25,197 bases of DNA from an uncultured Bacteroidales bacterium (GCA_937892255.1 CALAUL010000005.1:1-25197); one strand, 5' to 3'. Positions 1 to 6,528 are shown, numbered from the stretch's first letter. Notes: generated by a model not told the origin, from the letters alone. Numbers and translations: made by a program.

Positions 1-1
1 A

Positions 2-235
2 GTAAATCATTGGATGCATTGGTTGTCTTATGGTTTCTTTATGGACGAAAGAGAAGAAAAGAGAGATTGTCCAACTTTTAGTTCTGAAAAAACAGGGGTT
101 AATGTAAACGGTAATTATAAGGGGGCAAATGTAGGAGCAGGTGTAGGAACTTCATCTACTCAAGTTTCAAATAGCGGTAGATATGAAATAATATGTCCTC
201 ATGGTAATAGTAATTGTGACGTTGTTAAATGTTAG
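2..235 (+). CDS. C-terminal part of a small cysteine-containing secreted protein, possibly NVEALA-type (partial)
   Basis: The reading frame is open from base 2 through the ATG at 14 to the stop at 233-235, so the gene probably begins before the window. Starting at 14 would leave no signal peptide, which this type of protein should have. The visible part has a charged stretch followed by a Gly/Val/Asn-rich segment without charge clusters. It ends with three closely spaced cysteines (C61, C68 and C73 counted from the ATG at 14), and a fourth lies at residue 19. A short Cys-tailed product just ahead of a beta-propeller lipoprotein gene matches the layout of the complete NVEALA-type gene at 2338, also followed by a propeller gene. 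Family membership is inferred from this layout, because the diagnostic leader lies outside the window. A hairpin terminator follows. Function unknown. Confidence 0.5.
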   Translation, partial: VNHWMHWLSYGFFMDEREEKRDCPTFSSEKTGVNVNGNYKGANVGAGVGTSSTQVSNSGRYEIICPHGNSNCDVVKC

Positions 236-280
236 TTAGAGAGTAAGTTTGTTTATTTGTTTAAAAACGAATAAATGGTT

Positions 281-324
281 TAGAGGCTAATTACTTAAAT
301 TTGATTAGCCTCTATTTAAAATTT
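281..324 (+). terminator. Hairpin terminator or attenuator after the first small-protein gene
   Basis: An 11-bp perfect inverted repeat (281-291 and 304-314, arm TAGAGGCTAAT) encloses a 12-nt loop and is followed by a T/A-rich tail. It lies 45 bp after the stop at 235 and 19 bp before the lipoprotein start at 334. It therefore works either as a full terminator or as a partial one that sets how much transcription reaches the propeller gene. Confidence 0.7.
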
Positions 325-333
325 ATATTAAAT

Positions 334-1545
334 ATGAGAAAAGCAATAATAAGTTTGGCGGTATTAAGCCTTGTAGGGTGTAGACAGATGGGAAATGGAT
401 ATAGATATACATCCGAGCAGGTAGCGTCGATGGAGTTGGATAAGACCAAAGGAATAGAACGAGATTCAAGTGCAGTGATAAATATAGACCTTAACGAAGG
501 AATGGATAATGACTGTTTGGAAATGACGGATCTTATTGATACTGCTGTATTTATACCGTTGGAAACGAATGAAGAGTCACTGATAGGAAGAATGGAACAA
601 GTATTTGTGACAGAGGAATATGTATATGTTCAGACAGGTTTTGGAAAAGGTTCGGAGTTATTTGTATTTGATATAGAAGGAAATTTTGTAAACAAGATAA
701 GACAGGGACAGGGACCTGGAGAAGTTTATAGAATATACGATGTGGCTTATGACCGTTATAAGAAGCAGATTGTTTTGTATGATCATCCATATTTGGCAAT
801 CTACGATGAAAAGGGAGATTTCGTGGAGAGGAAGCGGTTGCCATTTGGATTTAGATGTTTCAAGGTTACGGAGAATGGATATGTCTTTAAGACAGATGGA
901 GAACCTCAAATAAACGGACACATGGGAGAACTCTCTAAACAATCGCTGCTTGTGACAGATAAAGATTTCAAGGTACAATATGCGGCTTTGCCACATCTCT
1001 ATCCATCTTTTTTGGGAACACAGACATATTTGCATGACAATGGAGAGACATTGATGTTGACAGAGTGTATGAACGATACTGTATATGAGATAGTTGATAA
1101 TAAATTAAAGCCTCGTTATAGATTGGATTATTCGGACCATAAGATTACAGCTTATTTAGAACGAGAGCCAAATGCGGTTTTATCTGATGTAGAGAAAGAA
1201 GATGCATATATGTACGAGGGTAGATATTATGAAACATCAACACATCATTTCGCATATATATCAAATCTTTATAAAAGAGAATATTTATTTTTTTTGAGAG
1301 ATAAACAAAATGGACATTGTCGATATGGTCATACGATGCAATTAGATTTGTTGCCAATGAGTATGCAGATAGGCTCGACAAAAGAATACTTCATATCATC
1401 TCATTTTCCCGAGAGTATGGAAAATAATGAAATATATAAAAACAATAGGTTTATAACAGGAGAGGTCAAGGAGAAGATGTTGTCACTCGATGAGGAGTCA
1501 AATCCTGTATTGATGTTGTTTAAGTTTAAGCCAATAAGCGAATGA
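334..1545 (+). CDS. 6-bladed beta-propeller lipoprotein (BF3164-like/TolB-like), copy A
   Basis: This predicted 403-residue lipoprotein sits on the periplasmic side of an envelope membrane. The start at 334 is preferred over the TTG at 301 because it gives a compact signal peptide (MRKAIISLAVLSLVGC) with lipobox LVGC and lipidated C16. The upstream start would add an unneeded extension that also overlaps the terminator hairpin. The mature part has repeated strand-turn units of the type seen in Bacteroidales 6-bladed beta-propellers, including FIPLETNEESLIG, a VYV strand, a FDIEGNFV turn and the family signature GQGPGE. Its ligand is unknown. The family commonly lies beside small NVEALA-type proteins in Bacteroidales, as here. 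The last four bases (ATGA) overlap the start of the thioredoxin-like gene, suggesting translational coupling. The second propeller gene at 2758 has the same fold signature but is very different in sequence. Confidence 0.85.
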   Translation: MRKAIISLAVLSLVGCRQMGNGYRYTSEQVASMELDKTKGIERDSSAVINIDLNEGMDNDCLEMTDLIDTAVFIPLETNEESLIGRMEQVFVTEEYVYVQTGFGKGSELFVFDIEGNFVNKIRQGQGPGEVYRIYDVAYDRYKKQIVLYDHPYLAIYDEKGDFVERKRLPFGFRCFKVTENGYVFKTDGEPQINGHMGELSKQSLLVTDKDFKVQYAALPHLYPSFLGTQTYLHDNGETLMLTECMNDTVYEIVDNKLKPRYRLDYSDHKITAYLEREPNAVLSDVEKEDAYMYEGRYYETSTHHFAYISNLYKREYLFFLRDKQNGHCRYGHTMQLDLLPMSMQIGSTKEYFISSHFPESMENNEIYKNNRFITGEVKEKMLSLDEESNPVLMLFKFKPISE

Positions 1546-2153
1546 AAAAGAGAGATTTAGTTCTTTTGGGAAGTGTTATAGCCTTGCTTTTGGGGTTTAA
1601 CATATACTTGATGTACAAGATACGCAGTGTCAAAAGAGATTGTCAGATATTGTTGTATTCGACATCAGAGTCTGTTAATGAACATGGGGCTCTATATACT
1701 TCTTTACAAGAGAATTATGTAAATAGCGGGTTGAGTTTGAAGAGTGTGGAGGCAAGGGATTCTTTGAAACAACCGTTTGATTTGCGGACATTGTTTGCAG
1801 ATGGAAGAGGTAAAGTTTTGGTTGTTCGTTTTTCAGATAATTATTGTGCAAGTTGTGTTCAAAATTCGATAGAGACAATCTTAAAGAATAGGGATAATGT
1901 AGATACAGAAAAAGTTGTTTTCATTGGGAATAGTCGTCGCACAGTGGTTTTTTCAAAACAGATAGACCAATATGGCATAAGAGACTACGAGGTGTTGAAT
2001 ATTGCGGATTTGGGCGTTCCGGCAGAGGGAATGTCTTTTCCGTACTATTTTGTTATGGATAGCACATTGTCTGTTGAGGATTTATATGTGCCAAATAAAG
2101 CAACACCTGATATGGATTCTACATTTGTAAGTTTGATAATGAATAAATTGTAA
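1542..2153 (+). CDS. Membrane-anchored thioredoxin-like (TlpA/redoxin-type) protein
   Basis: The 203-residue product begins with a short basic N-terminus and one hydrophobic segment (about residues 6-26), so the domain is expected in the periplasm, anchored to the inner membrane. A thioredoxin-like fold follows: a strand KVLVVRF leads into the redox motif CASC (C102 and C105), and a later SFPYYFVMD segment holds a proline likely equivalent to the cis-Pro of thioredoxins. The start overlaps the propeller stop as ATGA. The linkage to Cys-containing small secreted proteins suggests that it reduces or forms their disulfides. This is inference, and the redox partner is not encoded here. A strong hairpin follows the stop. 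No counterpart exists in the second cassette, where only a 34-codon ORF occupies the same place. Confidence 0.8.
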   Translation: MKKRDLVLLGSVIALLLGFNIYLMYKIRSVKRDCQILLYSTSESVNEHGALYTSLQENYVNSGLSLKSVEARDSLKQPFDLRTLFADGRGKVLVVRFSDNYCASCVQNSIETILKNRDNVDTEKVVFIGNSRRTVVFSKQIDQYGIRDYEVLNIADLGVPAEGMSFPYYFVMDSTLSVEDLYVPNKATPDMDSTFVSLIMNKL

Positions 2154-2177
2154 AGTGGAGGAAAAGAATTAAGTTTG
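2148..2177 (+). promoter_or_regulatory. Putative Bacteroidota promoter (TTG, 19 bp, TAAGTTTG)
   Basis: A TTG at 2148-2150 and TAAGTTTG at 2170-2177 are separated by 19 bp, matching the known Bacteroides layout of a -33 TTTG/TTG and a -7 TAnnTTTG. Transcription would start near 2183, ahead of the truncated signal peptidase fragment at 2235. It may be the former promoter of the signal peptidase operon, now separated from the intact gene. The motif is short, so chance occurrence is possible. Confidence 0.4.
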
Positions 2178-2179
2178 AC

Positions 2180-2211
2180 GTCGGCAAGGCGCAATTTTGT
2201 GTCTTGTCGGC
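2180..2211 (+). terminator. 15-bp RNA hairpin after the thioredoxin-like gene
   Basis: Bases 2180-2194 (GUCGGCAAGGCGCAA in RNA) can pair over all 15 positions with 2197-2211, using four G-U pairs, around a two-base UU gap that would open to a slightly larger loop. The short tail AGATTTT follows. Because of the G-U pairs the structure is stable only in the + strand transcript, which argues for a directional RNA element. It lies 26 bp after the stop at 2153. It may instead be a 5'-leader hairpin if the promoter at 2148-2177 is used. Confidence 0.6.
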
Positions 2212-2234
2212 AGATTTTAAACTATGATGTTTCG

Positions 2235-2297
2235 ATGAAGAAGAAACTTAAGACGATATTTTATTATCTTTTTGTGATAGGGGCATTGTTAAATTGA
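2235..2297 (+). pseudogene. Truncated duplicate of the 5' end of the signal peptidase I gene
   Basis: The frame encodes MKKKLKTIFYYLFVIGALLN and then a stop. Its first 19 residues are identical to the start of the intact signal peptidase at 4156. At the DNA level 2233-2290 matches 4154-4211 at 56 of 58 positions; the differences are G/A at 2243 and T/C at 2286. Similarity ends abruptly on both sides. A free membrane-segment peptide could still be made from it, but there is no evidence of function. It is read as a recombination scar. Confidence 0.9.
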
Positions 2298-2337
2298 ATA
2301 ATATTGTTGTTAGTTCTATGTAATAATACGAAATCAT

Positions 2338-2679
2338 ATGAAAAAAGAAAGTATAAAAAAAATGCTAATTGCAGTAATGGTTATTATAGTGGCAAGTGTA
2401 AATGTTTTTACTATATATCAGCCTTTTGGAAAGAATGATGCAAGTTTGATGTTTGAGGATATTGAAGCTATGGCTTTTTCCGAATCTGAAGCAAATCAGC
2501 AGGAATGGGACAGATATTTAGAAGAGCGTTTTTGGTCGGGGTTTAACTGGTTTGAAAAACTCTATTTTAAAATGTGTGATGGTAAACAAATAGGTGTCTA
2601 TATGTGCGTTGGAGGACTGGGAACTTGTACTAACTTTGCTGAAGACAATGAGCGAGATTGGAAAAATGCATGTAGATAA
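2338..2679 (+). CDS. NVEALA-type small secreted protein precursor
   Basis: The 113-residue precursor starts with a basic N-terminus (MKKESIKKM) and a hydrophobic segment at about residues 9-26. The motif FEDIEAMAFSE then matches the NVEALA signature (L..N[VI]EALA). The motif ends in A44-M45-A46, which also satisfies the -3/-1 rule of signal peptidase I, so cleavage after A46 would release a 67-residue product. That product is rich in aromatic and acidic residues in its first half and carries four cysteines (C80, C90, C97, C112), able to form two disulfides. The family is typical of Bacteroidales and its function is unknown. The gene lies ahead of a propeller lipoprotein and shortly before a signal peptidase gene, and is bracketed by inverted repeats. 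The start is the only ATG that gives the full leader. Confidence 0.75.
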   Translation: MKKESIKKMLIAVMVIIVASVNVFTIYQPFGKNDASLMFEDIEAMAFSESEANQQEWDRYLEERFWSGFNWFEKLYFKMCDGKQIGVYMCVGGLGTCTNFAEDNERDWKNACR

Positions 2680-2697
2680 GTAGATGTGATGTTTCTT

Positions 2698-2705
2698 TAA
2701 TTTTG
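2698..2705 (+). promoter_or_regulatory. Putative -7 box TAATTTTG before propeller copy B
   Basis: TAATTTTG fits the Bacteroidota -7 consensus TAnnTTTG and points to the lipoprotein gene at 2758, with a predicted leader of about 45 nt. No good -33 TTTG is visible at the right distance. It directly abuts the right inverted repeat (2706-2724), so inversion of the bracketed segment would turn it away from the gene. Confidence 0.3.
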
Positions 2706-2727
2706 TAGAACTAACAACAACATTTTT

Positions 2728-2750
2728 GGGGATTAAGAGGGGGATTAAGA
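2728..2750 (+). repeat. Tandem GGGGATTAAGA repeat in the leader of propeller copy B
   Basis: GGGGATTAAGA at 2728-2738 is followed directly by GGGGGATTAAGA at 2739-2750, seven bases before the start codon at 2758. This purine-rich direct repeat covers the ribosome-binding region and could influence translation by slippage or accessibility. No function is demonstrated. Confidence 0.6.
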
Positions 2751-2757
2751 ACAAACT

Positions 2758-3993
2758 ATGACGAAACATTTAATAACACTATTGGTTGTTACAAGTATGA
2801 CTTCATGTGCAGAATTTTATGATGGAGGAAATACGATGTTAGCAAAGATGAAATTCAGAGGTCAGTACACAGATGAGATGCATGAGAATGTGCGGCTTAT
2901 GCCTAAAGACTCAATAGTTCCTCAAAAGATAACTATTCCGGCGTCAATTTTTTACGAAGACAACACTACTATCAATCCGTTTGAAGTATTTGATTCGATA
3001 GGAGTCGTAAAATTGGAGACAACATCGGAGAGCGTGATAGGCGATATTGATAGATGTTACATTGTAAAAGATACTATCTATGTGTTGGATAGACTTTTAT
3101 CAAAGTCGATAAAGCTATTTACTATGGATGGGAAATACGTTCGGTCTATAGGCGAGAGAGGAAACGGTCCGGGAGAATACACGCAAGCAACAGATATGTT
3201 TGTAAATGACAGTCTTGTATTGATATTTGATCAGAATCAGAATAAGTTGATACATTATACGCACGATGGTCGGTTGTTGAAAGATATGAATGTGCCTTTT
3301 TTTGCGACGCAGGTTGCAATGCTAAATAATGGAAAGTATCTGTTTGTCGGTAGTGGATTACAAAACTATCATTTGGATATAATCAACTATAATATTTGGA
3401 TATGTGATACAAATAAAATCATAGAGTCAAAAGGATTTTATTGTTATCCTCTGCAAGGGGGATTGTTTTCGTTTGATGGCATGAAGAGAAGTTCGGAAGG
3501 GGAGTATTATTATACAGAAATCACATCCGATACGGTATATAGGGTTAATGAGAATGGAACATTGTCTCACATGTTTCTGTTGGATTTTGAGAAAGGAAAG
3601 TTGGATTTGGAAAGATACAAAAATGAAAAGAAGTATCTTAGGCGTGAATGGGAAAATATAGTAAAAGTACATAGTGTTTATGTCGTAGGAAAATATGTAT
3701 ATATAGATGCGTTTGCTTCAAAAATAGCGTATGTCGTATACGATAGAGAGAAAAGGGAATATGTGGCGAAATATTCATCTTTTAAAACAGAAGACAGTGA
3801 TGTGACATATTTTTATCGTCCCATAATGGCATATCGGGATTGTATGGTTGTGTGGGGAGCACCATCGTCGGTATACGAACAGATAGATAAGGGAGAAGAG
3901 AAGAAGTATGAGCGAGATAGACTTTTCCAAATGTACAAAGGAGTAGAGACAGATGATAATCCGATGTTGTTTTTCTTAAAATTAAAAAAATGA
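2758..3993 (+). CDS. 6-bladed beta-propeller lipoprotein, copy B
   Basis: The 411-residue product starts with a signal peptide (MTKHLITLLVVTSMTSC) ending in a lipobox-like MTSC, with C17 as the lipidated residue. The mature protein has the same order of elements as copy A: a VVKLETTSESVIG strand, a YVLD blade, FTMDGKYVRSIGERG, the signature NGPGEY, and then FDQNQNKL and HDGRLL turns. The two proteins are similar in length and architecture but share only short motifs, so they are old paralogs or were acquired separately rather than duplicated recently. No catalytic residues are recognised. A binding or sensor role toward the neighbouring small secreted protein is possible but unproven. The gene ends ATGA-overlapped with a 34-codon ORF, mirroring the propeller/thioredoxin overlap of cassette A. 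Confidence 0.85.
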   Translation: MTKHLITLLVVTSMTSCAEFYDGGNTMLAKMKFRGQYTDEMHENVRLMPKDSIVPQKITIPASIFYEDNTTINPFEVFDSIGVVKLETTSESVIGDIDRCYIVKDTIYVLDRLLSKSIKLFTMDGKYVRSIGERGNGPGEYTQATDMFVNDSLVLIFDQNQNKLIHYTHDGRLLKDMNVPFFATQVAMLNNGKYLFVGSGLQNYHLDIINYNIWICDTNKIIESKGFYCYPLQGGLFSFDGMKRSSEGEYYYTEITSDTVYRVNENGTLSHMFLLDFEKGKLDLERYKNEKKYLRREWENIVKVHSVYVVGKYVYIDAFASKIAYVVYDREKREYVAKYSSFKTEDSDVTYFYRPIMAYRDCMVVWGAPSSVYEQIDKGEEKKYERDRLFQMYKGVETDDNPMLFFLKLKK

Positions 3994-4094
3994 AAGTATT
4001 TGCAATTGTTTTATTGTTGTGTAATGTTGTTTTAGATGGTTGCTTGTGTGTTTGGACTAATCAAACAGGAATGCAAAGTGATTTAGTTATTTGA
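3990..4094 (+). CDS. Short hydrophobic 34-residue ORF after propeller copy B
   Basis: The start overlaps the preceding stop as ATGA, just as the thioredoxin-like gene overlaps propeller A. The product has a basic N-terminus and a hydrophobic stretch (MKVFAIVLLLCNVVLDG), followed by C18, C20 and a short polar tail. It could be a minimal lipoprotein or membrane peptide, although Asp in the lipobox position (LDGC) is unusual. It could also be the remaining start of a lost membrane-anchored partner like the thioredoxin of cassette A. No similarity to the thioredoxin domain is visible. The 61 bp from 4095 to 4155 up to the signal peptidase start show no clear promoter or strong terminator. Confidence 0.35.
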   Translation: MKVFAIVLLLCNVVLDGCLCVWTNQTGMQSDLVI

Positions 4095-4153
4095 AAAAGA
4101 ATATATTGTAAAATGTTATATAATGGAAGACAGATGTTGAAAAACATGTAAAG

Positions 4154-4211
4154 CGATGAAGAAAAAACTTAAGACGATATTTTATTATCTTTTTGTGATA
4201 GGGGCACTGTT
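4154..4211 (+). repeat. 58-bp direct repeat, downstream copy (5' end of the signal peptidase gene)
   Basis: This copy matches 2233-2290 at 56 of 58 bases at an offset of 1921 bp. Here it is part of the intact gene and includes its start codon. The bases before the two copies (2220-2232 and 4141-4153) are unrelated, so the repeat edge lies two bases before ATG. Confidence 0.9.
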
Positions 4212-4944
4212 GTACGTGGGATATTATGTGATGATAGTATTTTTCATAGCGCGTTTCAGTGTTCCGAGTGATTCGATGATGCCTGCAATAAAGCCGGGAA
4301 GTCGTGCCGTGGTAAACAAGTTGGCTTATGGGGCACGTATCTTCGACGTGACGGATACCATACGTCATGGCGATATAGTTCGTTTGTGGGGATATTCGGA
4401 GCCACAACGCAATGATATTGTCGTGTTTAATTTTCCGTATTCAAAAGATTGGTTGTCGATGCGATTCGATGTCATGAAATATTACGTCAAGCGCATAGGT
4501 GCGTTGCCGGGAGATACCTTTGAGATAATAGACGGATACAATAAAGTGCGAGGTTTTGAAGGTAATATAGGCTCAAAATCGGGGCAGGAAGCTGTTGAAT
4601 ATGGCACACGGACAGCGCAAATGGCACAAGATAACTATATAGAGATGATTAGTTTTCCCCATGACGAGGCATTGGGTTGGACAATACGAGATATGGGACC
4701 TGTCTATTTGCCACGAAAGGGAGACACGATAGAGCTAACACGCGAGAATTGGCTGTTTTACGGACGTTTGATAGAGTGGGAGATGCGAGGAGAAGGGGAA
4801 GTGGATAAAACGATGGAACGGTATACTTTTAAGGAGAATTACTATTTTGTTTTGGGAGACAATGCTGTCAATTCGCAAGATTCGCGATATTGGGGACCGT
4901 TGCCCGAGGAGTTTATTGTAGGACGAGTGGATATGTTATGGTGA
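4156..4944 (+). CDS. lepB: Signal peptidase I (S26 family)
   Basis: This 262-residue inner-membrane protease cleaves signal peptides on the periplasmic side. A single N-terminal membrane segment (about residues 8-32) leads into the catalytic box SVPSDSMMP with nucleophile S40. The general-base lysine is K112 in YYVKRIGALPGD, and the conserved GDN....DSRYWGP box lies near the C-terminus, followed by a VGRVDML strand. All core motifs are present, so the enzyme should be active. It overlaps the next gene by 7 bp. Its position right after the NVEALA and lipoprotein cassettes suggests a dedicated role in maturing locus products rather than, or in addition to, housekeeping. This is inference. Its native promoter may be the one stranded at 2148-2177, since no clear promoter lies just upstream. 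The symbol denotes the family. Confidence 0.9.
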   Translation: MKKKLKTIFYYLFVIGALLYVGYYVMIVFFIARFSVPSDSMMPAIKPGSRAVVNKLAYGARIFDVTDTIRHGDIVRLWGYSEPQRNDIVVFNFPYSKDWLSMRFDVMKYYVKRIGALPGDTFEIIDGYNKVRGFEGNIGSKSGQEAVEYGTRTAQMAQDNYIEMISFPHDEALGWTIRDMGPVYLPRKGDTIELTRENWLFYGRLIEWEMRGEGEVDKTMERYTFKENYYFVLGDNAVNSQDSRYWGPLPEEFIVGRVDMLW

Positions 4945-6521
4945 TAAGAGCAGATTGGAGAAAGTGGGTGGCGTATACGATGGCAGTTGTTTCTGTCGTA
5001 ACGTTGCACTACGGCATTTCTAATGTCGTGACAGTAGGAGATGCAGTGTTGCAAGTGTCGCAATGGCAGGCACTGTACGGATATGGAGCGGCGAGTGTTT
5101 TTCTGTTGTCAATATCGTTGTTTTTCAGAAGGGAGGTCATAGCGGAAGCTCTTTCATGGGGCGTGTTGTCGGTGGTGACAATAGAGGCTGTGTATGGCAT
5201 GTTGCAACTGTATGGCAATATGTCATCGGGACACATGTTGTTCGGATTAACCGGTTCGTTTTATAATCCGGGTCCGTATGGCGGATTTTTGGCATTGGGC
5301 GTTCCACTGGCGATAGATCGTTATTATGCAGAGCGTAACGTGGTAGGACGATATATAGCCATAGGTTGTGGATTGTTGGTGGTCAGCATGTTACCGGCGA
5401 CATTGAGCAGGACAGCATGGGTGGCGGCACTGATAGCCGGCGTGGCAATGCTCTTCATGCATGGCAAACTACGGTTGCGCGGACGTTGGCTGATGGTGGC
5501 AACGGTGATGATAGTGTTGGGGATAGCATTTGTGGTCATGGTGACGTGTTTCAAGGCCGATTCGGCGCAGGGACGTTTGCATCTGTGGCACATGTCGCTT
5601 TTGGCGTTGTTGGAGAGTCCGTGGACGGGAAGTGATAGTTTTGCAGTCTCGTACGCCGAGGCACAAGAACGTTATTTTTCGACCTTCGATGTGACGACAC
5701 TTACACAGCATGGCGCGACGTGTCCTCATTATGCGTTTAATGAATATCTGCATTACGCCGTAGAGTATGGAGTGCCGTCGGTAGTGGTGGTATTGATGAT
5801 AGTTTTGCTACTATCGGCAGTCGGATACAAGAATAGAGATTATGGATTGTTGGGCGTGATGTTATGTATCGGCATATTTGCGTTTGCTTCATATCCGCTT
5901 CATTTGCCGATGTTTGTAGCCGTCGTTTTGTTGGTATCGCTTGCATTTGTGATACGGACGAAGATACGCACGGCATACGTAGCGTTGTCGATGGTTGCTC
6001 TCTCGGTCGGAGGCGTGATTGCCTCAGTGCAAAAAAGCGATGAAGTGTATGCAAATAGACGATGGAGTTCTATGCAATATCTCTATGCAAACAAACGATA
6101 TGAAATGGCACGAGAGCAATACGATAAAATTTTACCACAAATGAAGAATAATGGATATTTTCTCTTTGAATATGGGCATATATTGCATAATTTAGCACTG
6201 CCAAAACAATCTAACGATATCTTGATGGTTTGTGCAAAAAGAATAGGAGACCCTATGGTCTTGAATATAATAGGGAAGAATTATAAATTATCTGGCGATA
6301 CAGACAGTGCCGAACATTACTTTCGTAAGTCGATAGACAGATTGCCGAGTAGAATGTATCCATACAACCTGTTGTTTGATTTGCAGATGGCAGAGGGAGA
6401 TACGTCGGGCATGATAAAAACAGCCGAGGTGATAAACAAGACTTTCAAAGTAGAGTCGTCGGCAACGAGAGAGATGCGTGATGACGTGAACAAAAAGATA
6501 AAAACATTAAATAACAAATAA
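4938..6521 (+). CDS. Wzy_C/O-antigen-ligase-type membrane protein with C-terminal TPR-like region
   Basis: The ATG at 4938 overlaps the end of the signal peptidase gene by 7 bp and gives a 527-residue protein starting directly before the first membrane segment. A start at 4890 would overlap far more. About ten or more hydrophobic segments fill residues 10-365. The Wzy_C hallmarks are present: a GSFYNPGPYGGFLALG loop, a LSRTAW segment, and the periplasmic loop ending HYAFNEYLHYAVEYG (about residues 264-278). Residues from about 368 to the end are soluble and helical, with TPR-like pairs such as YEMAREQYDKIL and AEHYFRKSIDRLP. Family members polymerise or transfer glycans on the periplasmic face, using lipid-linked donors; some (PglL type) glycosylate proteins. 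No glycosyltransferase genes lie nearby, so the acceptor is unknown. Confidence 0.8.
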   Translation: MVIRADWRKWVAYTMAVVSVVTLHYGISNVVTVGDAVLQVSQWQALYGYGAASVFLLSISLFFRREVIAEALSWGVLSVVTIEAVYGMLQLYGNMSSGHMLFGLTGSFYNPGPYGGFLALGVPLAIDRYYAERNVVGRYIAIGCGLLVVSMLPATLSRTAWVAALIAGVAMLFMHGKLRLRGRWLMVATVMIVLGIAFVVMVTCFKADSAQGRLHLWHMSLLALLESPWTGSDSFAVSYAEAQERYFSTFDVTTLTQHGATCPHYAFNEYLHYAVEYGVPSVVVVLMIVLLLSAVGYKNRDYGLLGVMLCIGIFAFASYPLHLPMFVAVVLLVSLAFVIRTKIRTAYVALSMVALSVGGVIASVQKSDEVYANRRWSSMQYLYANKRYEMAREQYDKILPQMKNNGYFLFEYGHILHNLALPKQSNDILMVCAKRIGDPMVLNIIGKNYKLSGDTDSAEHYFRKSIDRLPSRMYPYNLLFDLQMAEGDTSGMIKTAEVINKTFKVESSATREMRDDVNKKIKTLNNK

Positions 6522-6528
6522 TAAATCT

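Larger units (their letters stand above)
2300..2724. repeat. 19-bp inverted repeats flanking the NVEALA-type gene
   Basis: Bases 2300-2318 and 2706-2724 are inverted copies of each other at 18 of 19 positions, with a perfect core of 15 bp (TTGTTGTTAGTTCTA at 2304-2318 and its complement at 2706-2720). They enclose the whole small-protein gene (2338-2679) and the -7-like box at 2698-2705. The left repeat begins 10 bp after the end of the signal peptidase duplicate. They may be recombination sites of an invertible segment, ends of a small mobile cassette, or arms of a long-range RNA stem. Confidence 0.6.

Noticed and set aside
296..303. TAAATTTG as a promoter for the first propeller gene
   Set aside because: It lies in the loop of a perfect hairpin and has no TTG or TTTG at 19-21 bp upstream. 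Kept only as a remark.
301..333. Upstream TTG start for the first propeller lipoprotein
   Set aside because: It would start inside the terminator hairpin and add 11 residues before a complete lipoprotein signal peptide that begins at ATG 334.
2299..2306. TAATATTG as the promoter of the NVEALA-type gene
   Set aside because: One mismatch to TAnnTTTG, and the nearest TTTG upstream is about 24 bp away rather than 19-21. Too weak to annotate.
334..3993. Simple recent tandem duplication of one cassette
   Set aside because: The two propeller proteins share only short motifs while the 58-bp scar is 56/58 identical, so the ages do not fit one recent duplication.
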